From: Goleter apudmare HA4340-LM2
GTDB lineage: Bacteria; Cyanobacteriota; Cyanobacteriia; Cyanobacteriales; Nostocaceae
Direction: 5' to 3'
DNA: 41,313 bases
Assembly: GCA_019359495.1 (NCBI GenBank)
Contig: JAHHHF010000104.1
Coordinates: forward strand, 1-41,313
Part shown: positions 1 through 8,299 of the stretch, piece by piece
Layout of the letters: the number at the start of each line of letters is the position of its first letter
Numbering within the stretch: the stretch's first letter is position 1
Notes under the pieces: generated by a model
The model's input: only the letters and a program-made list of their open reading frames with translations
Told to the model about the DNA's origin: nothing
Database searches by the model: none
Program-made: the position numbers and the translations under genes

Positions 1-106
1 ACTTTAATCATTTCGTTTTTTACGTTGAGTTACCCACGCTCTGGACGTATTTTGATGACGTATCAATTAAATTATCCTAAATCTAGCTAATCCAAGTGTT
101 TTTTCC

Positions 107-250
107 TCACTTGTGAGAAATGCGGGGGTTAGCATCTTTGAATGCAGTGATGTGAATAAAGACTTCTTGACTACCATCGCTAGGTTGTATGAAACCAAAC
201 CCTCGATTGTCTTTCCATCTGATTATTTGACCGCTTAAAACAGGTTTCAT
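107..250 (-). CDS. Short cold-shock-domain protein, probably C-terminally truncated
   Basis: A 47-residue frame starting MKPVLSGQIIRWKDNRGFGF. It has an RNP1-like motif (KDNRGFGFI, about residues 13-21) and an RNP2-like motif (EVFIHI, about 29-34), the RNA/ssDNA-binding strands of the cold-shock domain. Cyanobacterial homologues that begin MKPVL usually continue through a full domain of about 65-70 residues, often followed by a membrane DUF1294 region. This one stops after ITAFKDANPRISHK, so the last strands of the barrel are missing and no continuation was found in the other frames downstream. It is therefore either a decayed gene or a very short variant. There is no strong ribosome-binding site before the ATG. 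The domain call is firm; whether it is functional is unknown. Confidence 0.62.
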   Translation of the reverse strand: MKPVLSGQIIRWKDNRGFGFIQPSDGSQEVFIHITAFKDANPRISHK

Positions 251-372
251 GAATAAGTCTTATGTCTATATCTGCTTTATAGTGTGCCCATTTCTCAACG
301 AAGAGACGATAACTTTAGTACTAAGAAGATTTCCTTCAAAAAAAATTACCATGCAATTGTCAGTGAACCATA

Positions 373-394
373 AGGGCAAACGGTTGTTTGCCCT
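373..394. terminator. Hairpin AGGGCAAAC/GTTTGCCCT, dispersed repeat and possible terminator
   Basis: A perfect 9-bp inverted repeat with a 4-nt loop, AGGGCAAAC-GGTT-GTTTGCCCT. It lies downstream of the minus-strand permease stop codon (436). There is no U-tract, so terminator function is inferred from position only. Nearly the same hairpin recurs at 13560-13579 between two convergent genes. Confidence 0.45.
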
Positions 395-435
395 CCAATT
401 GGTAAGCTGGAGTTTAGCAACCACCTGAACGTTAA

Positions 436-1461
436 TTAATACCGAATTCTTGGATCAACGTAAGCATTCAAAATATCAATTAAAATGCTTGCACCGACAA
501 CGATCGCCCCAAAAAACACTAGTACTCCCTGTACAGTCGGATAATCGCGTTCAGAAATCGCTTGGTATAGTCGATTTGCTAACCCAGGCCAAGAAAATGT
601 CACTTCAGTCAAAACCGCCCCACCCAGTAGAGATGCAAAGGTTAATCCCAAGACTGTAATCACTGGAATCAGCGCATTTTTTAAAGCATGAGACACTAAA
701 ATTTTATTTTCCTTAATCCCTCTCGCTCTCGCTGCTTCTACATAATCCGCTTGCAGAGTTTGCTTTAAATTAACTCTCACAATCCGCTCAAAAATGCCAC
801 TGAGCAAAATTCCCAAGGTGAGGCTTGGTAGAGCTAGATGATGTAAAGAGGTGAAAAACTGAGTGAAGTTACCACCAAGCAAGCTATCAACAGTATATAA
901 CCCAGTGATGCCAGCAGGAGCAGGCAGATTAGGCGGAAAGCGGTTGGAATTGGGAAACCAACCCAGTTGGACTGCAAAAATCAGTTGTAACAGCATTCCC
1001 GCCCAAAACATCGGCAGTGCGTAAGTGAAAATACCAAATAACCGCCCACTCAGATCAAAAACTGTCCCCGGACGAGAAGCCGAAAGCGTCCCAACTAAAA
1101 TGCCAACAATGAGCGCAACTGCCATACTAAACACGGCTAACTCTACCGTAGCCGGGAAATATTGACCGATGATGTTCCAAACATTTTGACCCCTACTTGT
1201 GAGAGAACTCCCCAAATCAAAACGCAGTAATTGACCTAAATAATTCAGGTATTGTAGCCACAAAGGCAAGTTTAAACCTAATTCTTTTCGTAATTCTTCT
1301 TTAGCACTTTCTGAAGCCCGTCCACCGAGAATTGCATCTGCGGCATCTCCTGGAGTGGCTCTGAGTAACAGAAATACAATGGTGATAATGGTGAACAGTT
1401 GTAGCGGTGCGAACAGGGCACGGGAAACTATGTAATATTGTAAGGCTTTGGAGCGAGACAT
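436..1461 (-). CDS. ABC transporter permease, dipeptide/oligopeptide (DppB-like) type
   Basis: 341 residues, usual length for a DppB/OppB-type inner-membrane permease. An N-terminal membrane segment (about 15-35) is followed by the family motif LLRATPGDA. A periplasmic stretch leads into the core membrane domain from about residue 100. The EAA loop that contacts the ATPase is visible as EAARARGIKENK, followed by HALKNALIPV (about 240-265). The protein ends with the usual DPRIRY. The adjacent upstream gene on the same strand encodes a family-5 solute-binding lipoprotein, so the two probably form one importer for peptides, nickel or a related solute. The second permease (DppC) and the ATPases are not next to it in this window. 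A heptameter repeat (AAATAAC) abuts the ATG. Confidence 0.9.
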   Translation of the reverse strand: MSRSKALQYYIVSRALFAPLQLFTIITIVFLLLRATPGDAADAILGGRASESAKEELRKELGLNLPLWLQYLNYLGQLLRFDLGSSLTSRGQNVWNIIGQYFPATVELAVFSMAVALIVGILVGTLSASRPGTVFDLSGRLFGIFTYALPMFWAGMLLQLIFAVQLGWFPNSNRFPPNLPAPAGITGLYTVDSLLGGNFTQFFTSLHHLALPSLTLGILLSGIFERIVRVNLKQTLQADYVEAARARGIKENKILVSHALKNALIPVITVLGLTFASLLGGAVLTEVTFSWPGLANRLYQAISERDYPTVQGVLVFFGAIVVGASILIDILNAYVDPRIRY

Positions 1462-1487
1462 GTTTTGTTATTTGTTATTTGTTATTG
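1462..1487 (-). repeat. Heptameter STRR (AAATAAC)n directly upstream of permease start
   Basis: On the minus strand the sequence reads AATAACAAATAACAAATAAC, then AAAAC and the permease ATG. It is a run of 7-nt repeats of the kind known as short tandemly repeated repetitive sequences in heterocystous cyanobacteria. Similar runs precede genes at 8274, 9952 and 29846. Confidence 0.7.
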
Positions 1488-1561
1488 CCACTACATACAG
1501 TCATGCTGTACAAATATCTCTCATCGGCTTTTTGCTTCTCACACTTTAAACACCCACTTAA

Positions 1562-1741
1562 CTAAGCAACTTGCAAGGGTTTTGTTGGCAGCATTCTGGG
1601 TTCTGGTAGTGGTTTGTTCTCTTCTTTCAACATCTCAACAAAATTCTCAATTACTTCCTGAGCATTTTTGGCGGCTTCTTCATAAGTCCTACCATGCGTA
1701 TGAAACTGTTGTTCAAAGGTGAAAACTTTTGAATCTTGACT
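1562..1741 (-). pseudogene. HicB-family antitoxin remnant lacking its N-terminus
   Basis: On the minus strand an open frame encodes SQDSKVFTFEQQFHTHGRTY, followed by EEAAKNAQEVIENFVEMLKE and a tail ending PTKPLQVA and a TAG stop (1562-1564). The HTHGRTYEEAAKNAQEVIENF pattern is typical of the helix after the HicB strands (consensus like HGETYEEALANAQEAIE). The frame has no ATG, GTG or TTG, and an in-frame stop lies just upstream, inside the 3' end of the binding-protein gene. So the antitoxin's first strands are missing and no HicA partner is present. It separates the binding protein from its permease. Family assignment is by pattern recognition only. Confidence 0.6.
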
Positions 1742-1746
1742 CTTAC

Positions 1747-3399
1747 CTACTTTTTAATTAACTTGTAAACCAAATTCTGAGTAGGATCAAGTTGTACATT
1801 ACTCACACCTTTCCGGGCAAAGACAAAGTCTTTATTCTGCCATAAAGGCACATAAGGAACATCTTGTGCCACTTGGGTTTGAATGTCTATAAATATTTGC
1901 TTACGTTTTTCGGGGTTTTGTTCTTGGCGTTGCTGATCAATTAGCTTATTGACAACTTCACTGTAGTAAAACGACCCTTGAGTTTGGCTACCACCTTCTT
2001 CACATCCCTTAGCCACTGAACCTTTTTGACAAGCTAAGAACGGTTGTACGTAATTATCAGGATCTAAAAAGTCTGGATACCAATCAAGTAAGGCAGCTGG
2101 ATATAAACCCTTGGAGATTTGTTTAAAGAAAGTAGCACCTTCTACGGTGGTGATGTCAAATTGCAAGATACCATCCAACCTTTCATCGGTCAGTGATTTC
2201 AGTGTCTGTGCTGCCAAACTGCGAGTAGGTGAACTAGAAGGATACCAAATTTGTACCTTTGCTGGTTTTTCTTTGGAGAAACCTGCTTTAGTTAATAATT
2301 GTTTAGCCTGTTCAAAGTTAGCATCGCCATATTTATCTTTAAATAATGGCTGGGAAACATTAAATGTAGTGGGAACCATACTATAAAGCGGATCAGCTTG
2401 ACCAAACAAAACACGCTGATTTAATAATGGACGGTCAATGATTGAGGCGATCGCACTTCTAACTTCTGCTTGATCCAACGGCTTCTGATTACGGTTCAAC
2501 ACCAGATAACTGACTACACTACCCTGAGCGCTAATCGTTTGCCAATCCCCTTTTTTACTCCCTGCTTCTAAGTTGCGGATTTGCTCTGGTTGCAAAGACA
2601 AGTAAGCTACATCTACAGATCCGGTACGAAAAGCATTAAACAAATTTACCGGACTAGTTTGAATTTGAACATTAATTCCCTTGTTAGCTGGTTTTTCTCC
2701 CCAATATTGATCAAACACATCCAACCGTAGTGAATCAGTCCCAAATTGGGCTAATTTGTAAGGGCCAGTACCCACAAATATCTCTGGCTTAAACTTCCCT
2801 GTACCCAATTCATAGGCCTTCGGGGATACCGGACACACTCCAGAAAAGGCTAGTAGTGAAGGAAAGGCTGCAAAGGGTTTTTTCAGCTTGATGGTTAACT
2901 CATACTCTCCCGTGGCTTTAACTGAGTCTACGGTATCAGCTAACAAGAAGGATGGTTTACCCTTGTTTTCGATAAAACGCCTGATGCTAAAAGCCATCGC
3001 CTCCCCATTAAAGGGAGTACCGTCATGAAACACCACTCCCTGACGCAAGGGGATAGTATAAGTCAAACCATCTGGACTCACCTTTGGTAACGCTGTCGCC
3101 AGTTGCGGTTGAATTTCTGTGCTTCCTGGTTCATAAGTGTAAAGGCGATCGCTCATATTAAACACCAAACCCAAAGCCGCCAACTCATAAGCATCTGCTG
3201 GATCTAGGGTTCTAGGTTTTGCTGTCGTCCCCACAGTAATCCGACCATCACCTGTAGAGGTATTTGCAGCACCTGAGGCTGGTGTAGTGGTTTGGGGACG
3301 AGGAGCGCAGCTAATCACCAAAAATAAACATAAACAGAACAAAGAGCAGAATTGCGTAATCCTACCCCATTTCTTCACCGATAAATTAAACCAGGTCAT
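1747..3399 (-). CDS. ABC transporter substrate-binding lipoprotein, family 5 (DppA/OppA-like)
   Basis: 550 residues. The N-terminus has basic residues, a hydrophobic stretch (about 17-29) and a lipobox LVISC with Cys31, so it is predicted to be a lipoprotein. The mature part begins with a Thr/Ser/Ala-rich linker. The SBP_bac_5 pattern follows: DPADAYELAALGLVFNMSDRL, then LRQGVVFHDGTPFNGEAMAFSIRRF, VGTGPYKL, and near the C-terminus PEKRKQIFIDIQTQVAQDVPYVPL. Family members capture peptides, nickel or other solutes for a DppBC-type permease; the ligand cannot be read from sequence. The downstream permease on the same strand is the probable partner, though about 285 bp with a HicB remnant lie between them. 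Stop is TAG at 1747-1749. Confidence 0.9.
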   Translation of the reverse strand: MTWFNLSVKKWGRITQFCSLFCLCLFLVISCAPRPQTTTPASGAANTSTGDGRITVGTTAKPRTLDPADAYELAALGLVFNMSDRLYTYEPGSTEIQPQLATALPKVSPDGLTYTIPLRQGVVFHDGTPFNGEAMAFSIRRFIENKGKPSFLLADTVDSVKATGEYELTIKLKKPFAAFPSLLAFSGVCPVSPKAYELGTGKFKPEIFVGTGPYKLAQFGTDSLRLDVFDQYWGEKPANKGINVQIQTSPVNLFNAFRTGSVDVAYLSLQPEQIRNLEAGSKKGDWQTISAQGSVVSYLVLNRNQKPLDQAEVRSAIASIIDRPLLNQRVLFGQADPLYSMVPTTFNVSQPLFKDKYGDANFEQAKQLLTKAGFSKEKPAKVQIWYPSSSPTRSLAAQTLKSLTDERLDGILQFDITTVEGATFFKQISKGLYPAALLDWYPDFLDPDNYVQPFLACQKGSVAKGCEEGGSQTQGSFYYSEVVNKLIDQQRQEQNPEKRKQIFIDIQTQVAQDVPYVPLWQNKDFVFARKGVSNVQLDPTQNLVYKLIKK

Positions 3400-3779
3400 A
3401 GCACTCAGATTGTTGAGAACGGCGGTCAGTCATTTTACTATTATGTTGGTTAATTGACCACATGAACCAAGCAGCCTTGATGACAAAGATAGTTAAGAAA
3501 ATACACATTTTGCAATCAAATTTGTTGGTGATTCAAAATTTAATATTTAATTAAAATTAAAAAAGTAAGCGAACTTGTCGTAAATTAATAGTAGCCAGGG
3601 AATAGCTTAGTTAAGCTTTTAGCATCATCCAAGCAGCATTAATCAATCGTTCATGAGTTGGCGCTTGGATAAAATACTGCATAGCTTTGATGAAAAATAG
3701 CAATGTTTATACAACCGCAATTGAGGCGATCGCGGTATTGTAAACAGCAGCATAACAGTCTAAGAGTGAGACTAAAAAC
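3400..3779. other. Intergenic region, no gene recognised
   Basis: About 380 bp of AT-rich sequence between two genes transcribed away from each other, so it should contain both promoters. A short minus-strand frame near 3617-3688 could encode MQYFIQAPTHERLINAAWMM plus three residues, but it lacks a ribosome-binding site and a recognisable family. A HIP1 octamer (GCGATCGC) is at about 3726. Confidence 0.4.
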
Positions 3780-4106
3780 GTGAAGTATTTTTTTCTATCT
3801 GAAGGATGGGCTGTTGCCAGAGTGTGGGCATCTGATGGGCTGTGGCAAATTACTGCCTGGCGACGCCAACCAGATATTCAACGACTGAATATTTGTCTAG
3901 TGGAAAACAATGAATTGCTGTGGCTTTATCGAGTTGAAGATGCTGTTTTAACAGTGGAAGTCAAGCCAATCACACCAATAATCGCTAATGATACCATCGG
4001 GCAAGTCGTACTCAAACGCCTAATGACCGCAGAACAAGTCATTGAACGTTTAGGTACAGCCGAAGCCAAGTGTCAATTGCAAAATATCCAATCGGTAGTG
4101 CAGTAG
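3780..4106 (+). CDS. Conserved-looking hypothetical protein, 108 aa
   Basis: A GTG-started frame of 108 residues. I do not recognise a family. It is soluble and acidic to neutral, with four Trp residues in the first half (GWAVARVWASDGLWQITAWR) and a predicted alpha/beta composition. The C-terminal third (QVVLKRLMTAEQVIERLGTA) looks helical. Codon use resembles the neighbours and the frame does not overlap a better one, so it is probably a real gene. The next gene, psbB, is 509 bp downstream. A hairpin repeat follows the stop and could end the transcript. Confidence 0.6.
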   Translation: MKYFFLSEGWAVARVWASDGLWQITAWRRQPDIQRLNICLVENNELLWLYRVEDAVLTVEVKPITPIIANDTIGQVVLKRLMTAEQVIERLGTAEAKCQLQNIQSVVQ

Positions 4107-4114
4107 AACACGTA

Positions 4115-4137
4115 GAGACGTAGCATTGCTACGTCTC
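4115..4137. repeat. Small palindromic element (GAGACGTAGC hairpin)
   Basis: A perfect 10-bp inverted repeat with a 3-nt loop, GAGACGTAGC-ATT-GCTACGTCTC, 8 bp after the stop of the preceding gene. It belongs to the same dispersed family as the GTAGAGACGCGA hairpin inside the ChlH coding sequence (17003-17030). There is no U-tract, so any terminator role is speculative. Confidence 0.6.
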
Positions 4138-4597
4138 CCTGCTAGGTTTCCCTACAAACGCCCCATACCTGATTCCCCAATTTCCATAAAACAAACAAAT
4201 CATCGTGTGCGACAAGGATTTGTAGCCAAATGCCTCAGCAATGCTACCTGGTTGCAGATATTTTCACGCTTGCAAACAAGTCCACGAATAGTTACACTTT
4301 TTAAAACATTCTCATTTTTGCTTGGTGATTGCGTAGCACACTTTACTGCCAAAATGTCATCTAGACTGAGCCTCACTTTCTGAGAGGTGGTGTTTTTCCC
4401 ATAAAGAAAATCATCAGCAGTTACACGGGCGATCGCTACCCTACGGGGTAAAGCTCCCAAAGCGTCTAAGCATTGCCAAACCGCCACTTTGTGGTAAAAC
4501 TCTGAACCTTGGCAATAACAAAAACTGAGAGAAGTCCCAGTGCCGGCTACCGCCGCGCATAACTTCCGTAAGAAAATTACTTTGTAAACTAACTCAT
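4138..4597. other. psbB upstream region with dispersed repeat pieces, no gene supported
   Basis: About 460 bp leading into psbB. Around 4427-4480 there is a HIP1 site followed by a GCTACCCTACGGGGTAAAGC segment that resembles dispersed palindromic repeats of Nostoc genomes. Overlapping frames on both strands were judged non-coding. The psbB promoter must lie here but I could not place it with confidence. Confidence 0.4.
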
Positions 4598-4615
4598 CGA
4601 GGAGGAGCGTAGTCG

Positions 4616-6145
4616 ATGGGACTACCCTGGTACCGAGTACATACAGTCGTTCTGAATGATCCAGGGCGACTTATTTCTGTACACTTGATGCACACAGCCC
4701 TAGTAGCAGGCTGGGCTGGTTCAATGGCACTGTATGAACTGGCTATTTATGATCCCAGTGATCCAGTTCTCAACCCCATGTGGCGTCAAGGCATGTTCGT
4801 GATGCCCTTCTTAGCACGTCTAGGTGTCACTGAATCTTGGGGTGGTTGGAGCGTCACTGGCGGCCCAGCTACTGATCCTGGTTTCTGGTCATTTGAAGGT
4901 GTTGCTGCTGCTCATATTGTGCTTTCTGGTCTGCTATTCTTAGCAGCCGTTTGGCACTGGGTTTACTGGGATTTGGAACTCTTTAGAGATCCCCGTACCG
5001 GTGAACCCGCCCTGGATTTGCCAAAAATGTTTGGCATTCACCTGTTCTTATCTGGTCTACTCTGTTTTGGTTTCGGAGCTTTCCACCTCACCGGGCTATT
5101 TGGCCCTGGGATGTGGGTTTCTGACCCCTATGGTGTAACTGGTAGCATCCAGGCAGTAGCACCGGAGTGGGGGCCTGATGGATTCAACCCCTTTAACCCT
5201 GGTGGTATTGTGGCTCACCACATTGCTGCTGGTATTGTCGGCATTATCGCAGGCTTATTCCACCTCACAGTCAGACCCCCCGAACGGCTCTACAAAGCCT
5301 TGCGGATGGGTAACATTGAAACCGTACTTTCTAGCAGTATTGCGGCGGTGTTCTTCGCGGCTTTCGTGGTAGCAGGTACGATGTGGTATGGTAACGCCAC
5401 CACCCCAATTGAACTGTTTGGGCCTACCCGTTACCAGTGGGATCAAGGCTACTTCCATCAAGAAATTGACCGCCGTGTGCAAACTAGTCTTGCCCAAGGT
5501 GCAACTCTTTCGGAAGCTTGGTCACAAATTCCGGAAAAACTGGCCTTCTACGATTACGTCGGTAATAGCCCCGCTAAAGGTGGTCTATTCCGTACAGGGC
5601 CAATGGTTAAGGGCGATGGTATTGCCCAATCTTGGCAAGGTCACGCGGTATTCAAGGATTCTGAAGGACGGGAATTGACCGTGCGTCGTCTCCCTAACTT
5701 CTTTGAAACCTTCCCAGTTGTCTTAGTTGACAAAGATGGAGTTGTCCGCGCTGATATCCCCTTCCGTCGAGCAGAATCCAAATATAGCTTTGAGCAATCT
5801 GGTGTTACCGTTAGCTTCTATGGCGGCGACCTCAACGGCAAGACTTTTTCAGACCCTGCGGAAGTGAAAAAGTATGCCCGTAAGGCTCAAGGCGGCGAAA
5901 TATTTGAATTTGACCGGGAAACCTTGAACTCTGACGGCGTATTCCGTACCAGCCCCAGAGGTTGGTTTACCTTCGGACACGCTGTCTTTGCTCTGTTGTT
6001 CTTCTTCGGCCACATCTGGCACGGTGCTCGGACAATTTACCGAGATGTGTTTGCTGGGGTAGAAGCAGACCTCGAAGAGCAAGTCGAATGGGGCTTATTC
6101 CAAAAAGTGGGTGACAAGACAACCCGCCGGAAAGAAGCTCTCTAA
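4616..6145 (+). CDS. psbB: Photosystem II CP47 chlorophyll-binding core antenna protein
   Basis: 509 residues, the standard length of CP47. The protein starts [20 protein letters not shown], the near-invariant CP47 N-terminus, and continues through [20 protein letters not shown]. It has six membrane helices carrying the chlorophyll-ligating histidines (for example [47 protein letters not shown]). The large lumenal loop E lies between the fifth and sixth helices (about 260-450). CP47 sits in the thylakoid membrane, binds about 16 chlorophylls and passes excitation to the D1/D2 reaction centre. The start is supported by a purine-rich ribosome-binding site (GAGGAGGAG) about 9-18 bp upstream. psbT follows, the usual cyanobacterial order. 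Confidence 0.99.
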   Translation: MGLPWYRVHTVVLNDPGRLISVHLMHTALVAGWAGSMALYELAIYDPSDPVLNPMWRQGMFVMPFLARLGVTESWGGWSVTGGPATDPGFWSFEGVAAAHIVLSGLLFLAAVWHWVYWDLELFRDPRTGEPALDLPKMFGIHLFLSGLLCFGFGAFHLTGLFGPGMWVSDPYGVTGSIQAVAPEWGPDGFNPFNPGGIVAHHIAAGIVGIIAGLFHLTVRPPERLYKALRMGNIETVLSSSIAAVFFAAFVVAGTMWYGNATTPIELFGPTRYQWDQGYFHQEIDRRVQTSLAQGATLSEAWSQIPEKLAFYDYVGNSPAKGGLFRTGPMVKGDGIAQSWQGHAVFKDSEGRELTVRRLPNFFETFPVVLVDKDGVVRADIPFRRAESKYSFEQSGVTVSFYGGDLNGKTFSDPAEVKKYARKAQGGEIFEFDRETLNSDGVFRTSPRGWFTFGHAVFALLFFFGHIWHGARTIYRDVFAGVEADLEEQVEWGLFQKVGDKTTRRKEAL

Positions 6146-6153
6146 ATTCATTG

Positions 6154-6230
6154 CTGAGTTATGAGTAATGAGTGCTGAGATTTATTCTCAGTACTAAAGA
6201 CTCAGTACTCAGCACCCAGCACTCAGCACT
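6154..6230. repeat. Repeats of GAGTGCTGAGT type between psbB and psbT
   Basis: The psbB-psbT gap is filled with variants of AGTGCTGAG, CTCAGTACT and CTCAGCACT, in direct and inverted orientation (ACTCAGTACTCAGCACCCAG is one stretch). They can fold back on each other. This is a common short repeat family in Nostoc intergenic regions. Confidence 0.65.
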
Positions 6231-6256
6231 TCAAATTACTGGCAGGAGCTTTTGAC

Positions 6257-6361
6257 ATGGAAAGCGTTGCGTACATCTTAATTTTCACATTGTGTATAGG
6301 TGTTCTCTTTTTTGCGATCGCATTTCGTGAACCTCCCCGCATCGAAAAAAAAGAGAAATAA
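6257..6361 (+). CDS. psbT: Photosystem II reaction centre protein T
   Basis: A 34-residue gene. The protein begins MESVAYILIFTLCIGVLFFA and ends IAFREPPRIEKKEK: one transmembrane helix (about 5-24) followed by a charged stromal/cytoplasmic tail. Both length and sequence match PsbT, a small PSII subunit at the dimer interface that helps repair and stabilise the acceptor side. The start has GGCAGGAG about 10 bp upstream. It follows psbB by 111 bp and is closed by a strong terminator at 6401, so psbB and psbT are probably co-transcribed. Confidence 0.97.
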   Translation: MESVAYILIFTLCIGVLFFAIAFREPPRIEKKEK

Positions 6362-6400
6362 ATTGCTGTTACTAGATTTTTAAGGTCACAAAAACCTTGA

Positions 6401-6436
6401 ATCCACTGCTACTATCTCTGGTAGCAGTGGATTTTT
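6401..6436 (+). terminator. Rho-independent terminator of psbB-psbT
   Basis: A perfect 12-bp stem ATCCACTGCTAC / GTAGCAGTGGAT with an 8-nt loop, running directly into TTTT. It lies 40 bp after the psbT stop codon. Confidence 0.88.
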
Positions 6437-6439
6437 AAG

Positions 6440-6881
6440 TTTAAACCCGCATCACTGTGAAAGCAGTAATGCACTTTAACAAGGAAGAGGTCATACTTTG
6501 GTGTAAGCTAGATGCGGGGTCAGATAGCTTGAATTACGAGCAGGTTGTCAAACTTGATATCACTCTGAGGGTGAAAACCCCTGTAAAACACCATAGACTC
6601 ATGAAGAATGACTTATCACTAAACCTCTGACTAGAGTTAGGGAAATACCAAAGGGTGAAAAGAAAAAGAAAATTCTCTTCCTTGGCCTTTCCTCACTGCC
6701 GCCAGAAGTCCATTGGATATGTGATATAATTTTCTATCTGGAAGTTGATATGTGTTACTACTAGCTTTTCTGCGCTAGGATGAAAAAAGCTGTAAGTGTA
6801 GAGGCCCTTAAAGCGCTTACATATACAGAATATTGCTTGTCGCAAAAACTTTACGGAGACTAAAACCAGGAACAAATCAGC
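6440..6881 (+). other. rps1 upstream region with a possible structured RNA leader
   Basis: About 440 bp with no convincing reading frame. Between about 6495 and 6655 several complementary segments are visible: AAGCTA pairing with TAGCTT, GAGGGTGAAAACCCCT as a small GNRA-like hairpin, GGTGT pairing with ACACC, and CTTTGGT pairing with ACCAAAG further out. This nested arrangement suggests a folded RNA, either a long 5' leader of rps1 or a separate transcript. The GGGTGAAAACCCC hairpin is reminiscent of group II intron domain I, but no intron-encoded protein or domain V was seen. The rps1 promoter may be anywhere between 6436 and about 6850. Confidence 0.35.
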
Positions 6882-8075
6882 ATGGTCAATCAGAATTTAA
6901 CCGCTACAGAAATTGGATTTACTCACGAAGATTTCGCTGCTCTACTTGATAAGTACGATTATCACTTCAGCCCTGGTGATGTTGTACCAGGTACAGTTTT
7001 CAGTATAGAGCCGCGCGGCGCTCTGATTGACATAGGTGCTAAAACAGCAGCATACATACCTATACAAGAAATGTCTATTAACCGGGTCGATGCCCCGGAA
7101 GAAGTCTTACAGTCAAACGAAACGCGGGAATTTTTTATTCTGACTGACGAAAACGAAGATGGTCAGCTGACCCTTTCAATTCGTCGTATTGAATACATGC
7201 GGGCATGGGAACGTGTGCGTCAGTTGCAAGCTGAAGACGCCACTGTCCGTTCTGGTGTGTTTGCTACTAACCGTGGTGGTGCATTAGTCCGGATTGAGGG
7301 ATTGCGTGGCTTTATCCCTGGATCTCATATTAGTACTCGCAAACCCAAAGAAGAATTGGTAGGTGAAGAACTACCCCTGAAATTCCTCGAAGTAGACGAA
7401 GAGCGTAACCGCCTTGTCCTATCTCACCGTCGGGCGCTGGTTGAGCGTAAGATGAACCGCCTCGAAGTTGGTGAAGTCGTGATTGGTACAGTTCGCGGTA
7501 TTAAACCTTACGGTGCCTTCATTGATATTGGTGGTGTCAGTGGTCTACTGCACATCTCTGAGATTTCCCATGAGCATATTGATACTCCCCACAGTGTCTT
7601 TAATGTCAATGATGAAGTCAAGGTCATGATCATTGACTTGGACGCAGAAAGAGGTCGGATTTCCCTGTCTACTAAGCAGTTGGAACCTGAACCCGGTGAT
7701 ATGATTAAGAACCGCGATTTAGTCTACGATAAGGCAGAAGAAATGGCGGCTAAGTATAGGGAACAGATGTTAGCTAAACAACAAGGTGTCACAATTGCGC
7801 CTGCTGATCCTTTAGCTGAAGAAGAGATTCCTCCAGCAGTTGAAGAAGAGATTCCTCCAGCCATTGTTGCAGAAGAGACACCAGCAGCTATTGAAGAAGA
7901 GATTCCTCCAGCAGTTGAAGAAGAGATTCCTCCAGCCATTGTTGCAGAAGAGACACCAGCAGCTATTGAAGAAGAGATTCCTCCAGCAGTTGAAGAAGAG
8001 ATTCCTCCAGCCATTGTTGCAGAAGAGACACCAGCGGCTATTGAAGAAGAGATTCCAGCAGCTATTGAGGAATAA
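6882..8075 (+). CDS. rps1: Ribosomal protein S1 with repeat-expanded acidic C-terminus
   Basis: 397 residues. Three S1 RNA-binding (OB-fold) domains occupy about residues 30-100, 117-182 and 196-265; the third is clearest (GEVVIGTVRGIKPYGAFIDI, then GGVSGLLHISEISHEHID and GRISLSTKQLE). Cyanobacterial S1 proteins are short relative to the six-domain enterobacterial form, and bind mRNA during initiation on the small ribosomal subunit. After residue 312 the tail consists of a 25-residue unit (EEEIPPAVEEEIPPAIVAEE plus TPAAI) present three times, encoded by a 75-bp tandem repeat, then a partial unit. The tail is highly acidic and Pro/Ala-rich and probably disordered. The gene has its own terminator at 8121. 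Confidence 0.95.
   Translation: MVNQNLTATEIGFTHEDFAALLDKYDYHFSPGDVVPGTVFSIEPRGALIDIGAKTAAYIPIQEMSINRVDAPEEVLQSNETREFFILTDENEDGQLTLSIRRIEYMRAWERVRQLQAEDATVRSGVFATNRGGALVRIEGLRGFIPGSHISTRKPKEELVGEELPLKFLEVDEERNRLVLSHRRALVERKMNRLEVGEVVIGTVRGIKPYGAFIDIGGVSGLLHISEISHEHIDTPHSVFNVNDEVKVMIIDLDAERGRISLSTKQLEPEPGDMIKNRDLVYDKAEEMAAKYREQMLAKQQGVTIAPADPLAEEEIPPAVEEEIPPAIVAEETPAAIEEEIPPAVEEEIPPAIVAEETPAAIEEEIPPAVEEEIPPAIVAEETPAAIEEEIPAAIEE
7818..8042 (+). repeat. Three tandem 75-bp repeats inside rps1
   Basis: Units start at 7818, 7893 and 7968 and are nearly identical at the DNA level (one difference, GCAGCTATT versus GCGGCTATT in the last). The period is a multiple of three, so the frame is preserved. 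A partial fourth unit ends the gene. Each unit itself contains two copies of GAAGAAGAGATTCCTCCAGC. Confidence 0.93.
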
Positions 8076-8120
8076 TAGACTTGTAGTTCTATATCTAAAT
8101 AAGAACATCAAAGTATTGTA

Positions 8121-8147
8121 AAAGAGGGACAACCCCCCTCTTTTTTT
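8121..8147 (+). terminator. Rho-independent terminator of rps1
   Basis: AAAGAGGG pairs with CCCTCTTT across a short loop (ACAACCC region) and continues into seven T residues, 45 bp after the rps1 stop codon. Confidence 0.85.
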
Positions 8148-8273
8148 ATGCATACAGTCATAGAGAACTGGTAATAAACTAGCACGCATTTAAATTGTAT
8201 ATTTCGCGCTCACCGTCAACCCTGGATAACCCAGAAGGGAAAATATTAGATTTAGGCGCATATCAGCTTAACA

Positions 8274-8299
8274 AATGACCAATGACAAATAACAAATGA
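8274..8299 (+). repeat. Heptameter repeats AAATGAC/AAATAAC overlapping a start codon
   Basis: A run reading AAATGACCAATGACAAATAA and then CAAATGAC. The ATG of the following HAD gene (8296) lies inside the last unit, so the repeat supplies the start codon. Confidence 0.7.

Noticed and set aside
436-3399. Complete peptide ABC operon
   Set aside because: Only binding protein and one permease are present; no second permease or ATPase lies in reach, so they must be encoded elsewhere.
3617-3688. Possible 23-residue small protein on the minus strand
   Set aside because: No ribosome-binding site or conserved features visible; mentioned only in the intergenic note.
4200-4487. Minus-strand 95-codon frame upstream of psbB
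   Set aside because: No recognisable family, crosses dispersed repeat sequence, poor ribosome-binding context.
7812-8189. Open frames on both strands across the rps1 repeats (for example a Phe/Trp/Cys/Asn-rich frame on the minus strand)
   Set aside because: They are produced by the repeat having a period divisible by three, which keeps all frames open; composition is not protein-like.
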